Shown here piece after piece: positions 59,193 to 64,000 of a stretch of DNA of 64,000 nt. Source of the stretch: Aliihoeflea sp023389195 (GTDB lineage Bacteria; Pseudomonadota; Alphaproteobacteria; Rhizobiales; Rhizobiaceae); the NCBI GenBank assembly GCA_023389195.1, contig JAEWET010000049.1:24814-88813 (forward strand). Reading direction: 5' to 3'. The notes beneath the pieces were generated by a model that worked only from the letters and a program-made list of their open reading frames with translations, did no database searches and was not told the DNA's origin. A program made the translations under genes and the position numbers. Every line of letters begins with the position of its first letter. The stretch's first letter is position 1.

Positions 59193-59956
59193 GCCGCGAG
59201 GAGCGAAACATGCGCGCCGGCGACTATGTGCTCGGCCTGATGGACGAGACCGAGCGCGCGCGCGCCGAGCGCGACATGACGATCGACGCCGAGTTCCGCG
59301 ATGCCGTCTGGTCCTTCGCCTCGCGCCTCGAAGCGCTCGACGGGCAGGCGCAGGAACCCGTCGCCGAAGGGTTGTGGTCGCGCATAGCGGCCGAGGTCGC
59401 CGGTGTCACGCAGCAGACCCGCCTCGAACTCGTCCAGTCCGACATGGCGGCTGCAGGCGTCCCGCTGACGCCGCCCGACCGCCACGGCGCGCTCGGCCTC
59501 AAGCGCCCGATGTCCGGTTTCTTCCGCGGCGCGCGCGGCACTGCGCTTGCCGCGACCATGCTCGCCGCCTGCGCGCTCGGCTATGTGATCGGCCAGGCCT
59601 CGGTCACGGCTCGGGACCCCGAAGTCGTCGTGGTGCTTCTCAACGAGCAGGACGTACCCGGCGCGCTGGTGGAAGCCTATGCCGACGACCGCGTCCGCAT
59701 CCTGCCGCTGACGGATTTCGAAGTGCCCGCCGGCAAGGTGCTGGAAGTCTGGACCTTGTTCGACGCCGATGTCGGGCCGGTTTCGCTCGGGACGATGGCG
59801 TCGTCGCGCGAGGCGGTGCTGTCCGGCCCCGACCTGCCAGCGCCACGGCCTGACCAGCTCTACGAGATCACGCTGGAAGACGCGCCGCGCTCTTCGGCAG
59901 GCCGGCCGCTCGGGCCGATCCTCGTCAAGGGGCTCGCCGTCTCCCCGCCGCGATGA
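59189..59956 (+). CDS. Anti-sigma factor, RskA (anti-sigma-K) type
   Basis: The 255-residue protein has an N-terminal cytoplasmic anti-sigma domain (MRAGDYVLGLMDETERARAE), one membrane span near residues 113-135 (ALAATMLAACALGYVIGQAS) and a periplasmic C-terminal domain (GKVLEVWTLFDADVGPVSLG, then LPAPRPDQLYEITLEDA) as in RskA. It lacks the HxxxCxxC zinc motif. It is coupled to the sigma gene by ATGA. Its last 32 bp overlap the 3' end of the convergent MFS gene. Confidence 0.9.
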   Translation: MSREERNMRAGDYVLGLMDETERARAERDMTIDAEFRDAVWSFASRLEALDGQAQEPVAEGLWSRIAAEVAGVTQQTRLELVQSDMAAAGVPLTPPDRHGALGLKRPMSGFFRGARGTALAATMLAACALGYVIGQASVTARDPEVVVVLLNEQDVPGALVEAYADDRVRILPLTDFEVPAGKVLEVWTLFDADVGPVSLGTMASSREAVLSGPDLPAPRPDQLYEITLEDAPRSSAGRPLGPILVKGLAVSPPR

Positions 59957-61106
59957 GCGGCAGCAGGATCGCCGCCCCGGCCAGGCCGGTGAGCGCCAGG
60001 AACGAGCCATAGCCGGTCCAGCCGGCGCGCTCGATGATCAAGGCGGCGAGCGGCGGGCTTGCCAACGTCGCAAGTCCGCCCGCCTGGCTGACGAGGCCGA
60101 TGACGGCGGGCACCGCCTGCGGCCGCGCGACCAGGAACGGGATCGCCGCGAACAGCACCGAGGCGACGACGCCGCTCGCCACCGCCATCGTCACCGCCCC
60201 CCAGCTTGCCGCGAACGCGCCTCCCGTCACGAATGCGAAGTAGGCGGCAGCGGAGGTCACGCCGAAGGCGGCAATCCCCAGAACCATCATGAAGCGTGCC
60301 GTGCGCCCGGCGACGAGGACGCCTGCGAGCGCATTGCCGATGGGCGTCGAGAGAGCCACCAGCGCCGGTGCGAAAAGAAGCGCGCCGGGAACGGATGCAA
60401 AGGTCGGCATGAAAGTGAAGAGCGCCACCGACTGGAGCACGAAGGCGCCGAAGGCGAGCGCGACGAGCACGATGCTGACGCTGAAGACGCCCGATGCGCC
60501 CGCAGGCGCAGCCGCGGCATCCGCAGGAACGCCCGTCAGCCAGCGCAGGACGACGTTCGAGGCGAGCGCCAGCGCGGCGAAGAGCAGGATGACGACAAGC
60601 AGATAGGTTTGCGCGCCGAAGGCCGGAGCGATCAAGCCCGCCAGCACGTCGGACGAGGCATAACCGAGCGGCACGAAGCCGCTCCAGATCGCCAGTACCG
60701 GCCCGCGCCAGGTCGGCGGCGAGATCGCCGTCAGGAGCGATGGCAGGCCGACGCACAGGACGACATAGCCCAGCCCCTCGATCATGCGCGCGGCGAAGAT
60801 CAGGCCCGGCGACGTGGTCGCCGCCAGGATCAACCCGCCCGGAACGATGATCGCGGAGGCGACGACGAAGGCGCGCTGCGGGCCCATACGCGCGATGGCG
60901 AAGCCGGCCGGCAGTGCCGCGAGCGCGACGAAGATGCCGATCAGCGCCGTCACCCAGCCGGCCTCGACCAGCGTCATGCCGATCGTCGCGACATACCAGC
61001 CGATCAGCGGCGCGGTCTTGGCAAGCTGAGCGCCGGTGAAGACGCCCGTCGCCAGGAGCAGGACGATGGCGGCAATGCGCAGGGGTCTGTCGGGCAGGCT
61101 TTGCAA
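59925..61106 (-). CDS. MFS transporter
   Basis: This 393-residue protein has about twelve spans. The loop 2-3 motif is partially kept (GFAIARMGPQRAFVVASAII), and RFMMVLGIAAFGVTSAAAYF marks the second half. It resembles CynX/NimT-like or drug-exporter-like MFS proteins; substrate and direction are not predictable. Its C-terminal codons overlap the anti-sigma gene on the other strand. Confidence 0.85.
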   Translation of the reverse strand: MQSLPDRPLRIAAIVLLLATGVFTGAQLAKTAPLIGWYVATIGMTLVEAGWVTALIGIFVALAALPAGFAIARMGPQRAFVVASAIIVPGGLILAATTSPGLIFAARMIEGLGYVVLCVGLPSLLTAISPPTWRGPVLAIWSGFVPLGYASSDVLAGLIAPAFGAQTYLLVVILLFAALALASNVVLRWLTGVPADAAAAPAGASGVFSVSIVLVALAFGAFVLQSVALFTFMPTFASVPGALLFAPALVALSTPIGNALAGVLVAGRTARFMMVLGIAAFGVTSAAAYFAFVTGGAFAASWGAVTMAVASGVVASVLFAAIPFLVARPQAVPAVIGLVSQAGGLATLASPPLAALIIERAGWTGYGSFLALTGLAGAAILLPLIAAGRRRAP

Positions 61107-61216
61107 GGATCGGGCTCCGGCGGGTGGTTTCGCGGCTTTCCTATCGGGGCAAGCCGCGCTTGTCGCTTTCCAAGGGTGCTATTCGCATGGGCCAACCCGT
61201 CACCCCGCAAACGAAA

Positions 61217-61241
61217 ACCGCCGGGCGATGCGCCCGGCGGT
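61217..61241 (-). terminator. Terminator of the BMP-family binding protein gene
   Basis: A perfect 11-bp stem ACCGCCGGGCG / CGCCCGGCGGT with a 3-base loop is followed, on the minus strand, by TTTTCGTTT. It begins 23 bp after the gene's stop. Confidence 0.88.
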
Positions 61242-61264
61242 CTTCAACGATCAGCCGCGCCCGA

Positions 61265-62260
61265 TCAGTAGGGGCAGGCGTTGTCGGACATGAAGTCGTG
61301 GACTTCGACCGCGCCGGAAATGATGTCTGCCTTGGCCTTTTCGACCGCCGCTTCCATCTCGTCCGTGATCAGTTCCTCGTTGTTCTCGTCGACGGCATAG
61401 CCGACGCCATCCTCGGCAAGGCCGAGATTCTGGATGCCGTAGTCGAACGAACCGTTCTTGGCGTCCATGAAGGCGTTGTAGACGGCGACGTCGACGCGCT
61501 TGATCATCGAGGTCAGGACCGAGCCGGGATGCATGCCGTTCTGGTTGGAATCGACGCCGATGCCGAGAATGTCGGCATCCGCCGCAGCCTGCAGAACGCC
61601 AACGCCCGTGCCGCCGGCCGCGTGATAGACGACGTCCGCGCCCTGGTCGACCTGGTTGCGGGTGATCTCGCCGCCACGGGTCGGATCGTTCCAGGCGGCC
61701 GGGGTGTCGCCGGTGTAGTTGCGGATGACGTTGGCGTCAGGATTGGCCGCCTTGACGCCGCCGACATAGCCGCATTCGAACTTGCCGATCAGCGGAACCT
61801 GCATGCCGCCGACGAAGCCGACCGTGCCGGATTCAGACGCCATGCCGGCGAGGATGCCGACGAGATAGGAGCCTTCCTGCTCCTTGAAGACGATCGAGCG
61901 GACGTTCGGCTTGTCGACGACCATGTCGATGATGGCGAAGTCGGTCTCGGGATATTCCTCGGCGACCACTTCGAGCGCGGCGGCCCAGTTGAAGCCGGCC
62001 ATCACGATCGGGTTGCGGCCGTCCTCGGCGAAGCGGCGCAGCGCCTGCTCGCGCTGGGCCTCGTTCGAGATCTCGAACTCGACATATTCGGTTCCGGTCT
62101 CTTCCTTGAACTGCTCGGCACCGCCGAACGAGGCTTCATTGAAGGACTTGTCGAACTTGCCGCCGAGATCGAAGAGAAGGCCGGGGCTGATTTCGTCCTG
62201 GGCAAAGGCCGGAACGGTCAATGCTGTTGCGGCCAGAAGGCCAAGAACCATACGCTTCAT
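61265..62260 (-). CDS. BMP-family ABC transporter substrate-binding protein
   Basis: The 331-residue periplasmic protein starts at the ATG at 62260 with signal peptide MKRMVLGLLAATALTVPAFA. Mature motifs of the PnrA/BMP nucleoside-binding family are LLFDLGGKFDKSFNEASFGG, FAIIDMVVDKPNVRSIVFKE, GTVGFVGGMQVPLIGKFECG and DVVYHAAGGTGVGVLQAA. A signal peptidase I site replaces the lipobox seen in Gram-positive members. No transporter genes adjoin it; the nucleoside ABC genes at 51.7-55.4 kb lack a binding protein, so the two probably work together. Confidence 0.92.
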   Translation of the reverse strand: MKRMVLGLLAATALTVPAFAQDEISPGLLFDLGGKFDKSFNEASFGGAEQFKEETGTEYVEFEISNEAQREQALRRFAEDGRNPIVMAGFNWAAALEVVAEEYPETDFAIIDMVVDKPNVRSIVFKEQEGSYLVGILAGMASESGTVGFVGGMQVPLIGKFECGYVGGVKAANPDANVIRNYTGDTPAAWNDPTRGGEITRNQVDQGADVVYHAAGGTGVGVLQAAADADILGIGVDSNQNGMHPGSVLTSMIKRVDVAVYNAFMDAKNGSFDYGIQNLGLAEDGVGYAVDENNEELITDEMEAAVEKAKADIISGAVEVHDFMSDNACPY

Positions 62261-62374
62261 CGTGATCCACACCCTGTCGGTTGTTTTTGCCTGGTGCCGG
62301 CGCGACGGGTGACCCCGCGCGCCGGATCGGCGGGGTATCCCCCGCTCGGGCATCACTCTTGCATGCAGGCGGAC

Positions 62375-62393
62375 AAAATTCACGCGGAATTTT
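62375..62393. promoter_or_regulatory. A/T-rich inverted repeat upstream of the BMP gene, candidate operator
   Basis: AAAATTC-ACGCG-GAATTTT has perfect 7-bp arms, about 115 bp upstream of the start codon in an otherwise GC-rich gap. TTTTGACC follows on the plus side. A nucleoside-responsive repressor site is possible but unproven. Confidence 0.4.
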
Positions 62394-62456
62394 TGACCTT
62401 TTGGATAACAGGATGAATGCTTCCGTGCCCCGAGGCGAAAAGCGGGGCCGTCCGGC

Positions 62457-63131
62457 TCAACCTGCCGCGGCGGCCGCCCCTGCCGGAATCTGGCAGGCCA
62501 CGCCGGTCCCCTTCAGCCCGCAATAGCCATAGGGGTTCTTGGCCAGATATTGCTGGTGGTCCTCCTCGGCATAATAGAAGACCGGCGCCGCCATGATCTC
62601 CGTCGTCACGCGGCCGAGCCCCTTCGCCTTGAGGGCACGCTCGTATTCCGCCTTAGAAGCCTCGGCCGCCTGCAACTGCGCCTCGGTCGTGGTGTAGATC
62701 GTCGAACGGTAGGTGGTGCCGACATCGTTGCCCTGGCGCATGCCCTGCGTCGGGTCGTGGCTTTCCCAGAAGATGCGCAGCAGCTCGCCGAACGACACCG
62801 CGTTCGGATCGTAGATCACCTTGACCACCTCGGCATGCCCGGTCAGCCCGGTGCAGGTCTCCTGATAGGTCGGGTTGGGCGTGATGCCGCCGGCATAGCC
62901 AACCGCCGTCAGCCAGACGCCCGGCGTCTGCCAGAACAGGCGTTCGGCGCCCCAGAAGCAGCCCATGGCGAAATAGACCGTCTCGAATCCGTCCGGCGCC
63001 TCGGACTTCTGCGCGATGCCGGAAACATAATGGCTGGCCGCGGTCGGGATCGCGTTCGCGCGACCAGGTAGCGCCTCGGACGCGCTCGGCAGTTTCAGCT
63101 TCTTGTTGAGGACGTCGCCCAGAAAGAACAT
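62457..63131 (-). CDS. msrA: Peptide methionine sulfoxide reductase A
   Basis: MsrA reduces S-methionine sulfoxide in proteins. The start is the ATG at 63131 (MFFLGDVLNKKLKLPSASEA) behind AAGGAGTGA, giving 224 residues (E. coli 212). The catalytic cysteine is C58 in AMGCFWGAERLFW, with VGYAGGITPNPTYQETCTGL and HDPTQGMRQGNDVGTTYRS downstream. Resolving cysteines lie in YGYCGLKGTGVAC near the C-terminus. Confidence 0.96.
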   Translation of the reverse strand: MFFLGDVLNKKLKLPSASEALPGRANAIPTAASHYVSGIAQKSEAPDGFETVYFAMGCFWGAERLFWQTPGVWLTAVGYAGGITPNPTYQETCTGLTGHAEVVKVIYDPNAVSFGELLRIFWESHDPTQGMRQGNDVGTTYRSTIYTTTEAQLQAAEASKAEYERALKAKGLGRVTTEIMAAPVFYYAEEDHQQYLAKNPYGYCGLKGTGVACQIPAGAAAAAG

Positions 63132-63160
63132 CGTATTCACTCCTTCGAGCGGTCGTCCGC

Positions 63161-63481
63161 TCATGCGTGCAGGGCACCGCGCGGATCGCGACGGCGCCGG
63201 TAGCCCAAGGCGTAGAATATGAGGGCGAGGCCGGCGAAAACCAAGATGGCCGGGGCCGACAGTATCGCGACTGTGATCGACGTCCAGGCGTCGGCGAATG
63301 CGCTCGCCGGCGCGATGCCCGCCAACGATGCCTCCAGGTCGAGCCCCGCGGACCTGGCCGCATCGACGAGCGGCGTCGCAAGCGGCGCCGTCGCCGCGAT
63401 CGAGCGGGCGGCGTCGATCACGGCGACGATGACGCCGAGCGCCAGAAAGAACGAAGAGACGAGACGAAGCAGGAAACCCAT
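63161..63481 (-). CDS. Small membrane protein, 106 residues
   Basis: The protein begins MGFLLRLVSSFFLALGVIVA, with a second hydrophobic span (ITVAILSAPAILVFAGLALI) followed by a basic tail YALGYRRRRDPRG. Between them is an alanine-rich, probably periplasmic segment of about 45 residues. I do not recognise a named family, but codon use looks real. It lies 29 bp upstream of msrA on the same strand and may share its transcript. Confidence 0.65.
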   Translation of the reverse strand: MGFLLRLVSSFFLALGVIVAVIDAARSIAATAPLATPLVDAARSAGLDLEASLAGIAPASAFADAWTSITVAILSAPAILVFAGLALIFYALGYRRRRDPRGALHA

Positions 63482-63705
63482 GCGCCACCCTTATCATGCA
63501 TGACGTGGCCGGCGAAGCGACCCTCATCTGCAGCTAGGCCAAGCCGCCGTCCGACGCAATGCGACAGGCCACAATTCCCGTCACCGGCGCACTGGGCCGA
63601 CGAAATGTCCGTTCCACCCTCTTTCCCGGCGCGAAGGACTTCACAAGCCCGCTGCAATCGACTAGATCAGCGCCGTGCCGCGCGAGATGCTCGCCGCGAC
63701 ACGCC

Positions 63706-63795
63706 GGAGAGGTGGCCGAGTGGTCGAAGGCGCACGCCTGGAAAGTGTGTAGGCGGGAAACCGTCTCGAGGGTTCGAATCCCTCTCTCTCCGCCA
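63706..63795 (+). tRNA. tRNA-Ser, anticodon GGA
   Basis: The 90-base gene includes an encoded CCA. The acceptor stem pairs GGAGAGG with TCTCTCC (last pair G-T), followed by discriminator G. The D-loop is GGCCGAGTGGTCGAAGG, the anticodon loop CTGGAAA (anticodon GGA, reading UCC/UCU), the long variable arm AGGCGGGAAACCGTCTC is class II as expected for serine, and the T-arm has GGTTCGAATCC. Confidence 0.97.
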
Positions 63796-63889
63796 CCTGC
63801 TCACTTAAATTGTTATATTTTCAGTATTTTATACTATCTCCGCCTTCAAACCCCTCAAAATACCCCCTTTCATCTGTCCGGCGTCAGCA

Positions 63890-64000
63890 CTGATGGGACC
63901 AAATCGGCTTAACTGAGAACGGAGGATTTCTGGTTCATCGTAGCCTTTCAAAGGAGCGAAGATGAGACAGAAATCCGGAACCGGGAAAGCGCCGGCAGAG
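63890..64000 (+). mobile_element. Left end of an IS3-type insertion sequence (cut by the window edge)
   Basis: About 95 bp after the tRNA the sequence changes to TGATGGGACCAAATCGGCTT, which looks like an IS3-family terminus (it begins TG), followed by a short leader and a transposase start. The exact terminus and target duplication cannot be fixed without the other end. Confidence 0.5.
63962..64000 (+). CDS. IS3-family transposase OrfA, first 13 codons
   Basis: Only MRQKSGTGKAPAE is inside the window, preceded by AAAGGAGC. This opening is the one I recall for a common rhizobial IS3-family OrfA that continues with an arginine-rich HTH. The identification depends on these few residues and the position. 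Confidence 0.6.
   Translation, partial: MRQKSGTGKAPAE

Overview
The window reads as a chromosomal segment of an alphaproteobacterium of the order Hyphomicrobiales, most like the Mesorhizobium/Aminobacter/Nitratireductor side of the Phyllobacteriaceae. The grounds are high GC with strong G/C at third codon positions, the tsaB-rimI-plsC-miaB-phoH-ybeY-corC-lnt gene order, families typical of the group (DUF1236, DUF2244, DUF6356, the TIGR02281 protease, a CIO-type quinol oxidase) and a perfect alphaproteobacterial EcfG promoter. The assignment rests on gene content only. Most of the window is ordinary core genome; the accessory parts are two toxin-antitoxin pairs, a DNA methyltransferase remnant, an insertion-sequence end at the right edge and many palindromic intergenic repeats.

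Layout. 0-6.7 kb: a minus-strand housekeeping operon for tRNA modification (tsaB, miaB), N-acetylation (rimI), lipid and lipoprotein acylation (plsC, lnt), RNA maturation (phoH, ybeY) and a CorC-like CBS protein. 7-14.6 kb: malate synthase G, a lone HyuA-like protein, a DUF1236 envelope protein, two small ORFs and lepA. 14.8-20.7 kb: a methyltransferase remnant, then osmoprotection (proVWX, facing a BCCT carrier across a shared terminator). 20.8-26 kb: a CPBP protease, a cyanide-insensitive-type bd oxidase (cydAB) and an iron-sulfur (6-4) photolyase. 26-33.8 kb: add, ubiE-ubiB, a vapBC-type module, coaBC, and a GntR regulator beside a LigM-like O-demethylase. 33.8-43.6 kb: peroxiredoxin, prfC, ribokinase, an Ada-like repair protein, parDE, DUF2244, nth, a diguanylate cyclase, CHAD and CYTH proteins, and a ferritin-like stress protein. 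44-48.6 kb: LysE exporter, DJ-1/PfpI protein, dut, a flavin-binding protein, an Lrp regulator, upp and a retropepsin-like protease. 48.8-55.4 kb: a minus-strand nucleoside uptake and salvage operon (ABC ATPase, two permeases, cdd, purine nucleoside phosphorylase, deoA). 55.5-63.5 kb: alcohol dehydrogenase, thioesterase, slyX, DUF4394, an ECF sigma/anti-sigma pair, an MFS transporter, the BMP-family binding protein that probably serves the nucleoside ABC transporter, msrA and a small membrane protein. 63.7-64 kb: tRNA-Ser(GGA) followed by the start of an IS3-type element.

How the genes work together. add, upp, cdd, the phosphorylases, the nucleoside ABC transporter, the BMP protein and rbsK form a nucleoside and ribose salvage theme. 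proVWX plus BCCT give two routes for betaine-type osmolytes. Peroxiredoxin, MsrA, DJ-1, DUF892, photolyase, Ada, Nth and Dut are a scattered stress and repair set.

The most striking non-coding signal is a set of REP/BIME-like elements in nearly a dozen intergenic gaps. Each arm holds two consecutive mini-hairpins. In two of the families the first hairpin keeps its pairing while its stem sequence changes from copy to copy or arm to arm. The elements lie between cydA and cydB, in two gaps of the nucleoside operon, and against the start of at least two ORFs.
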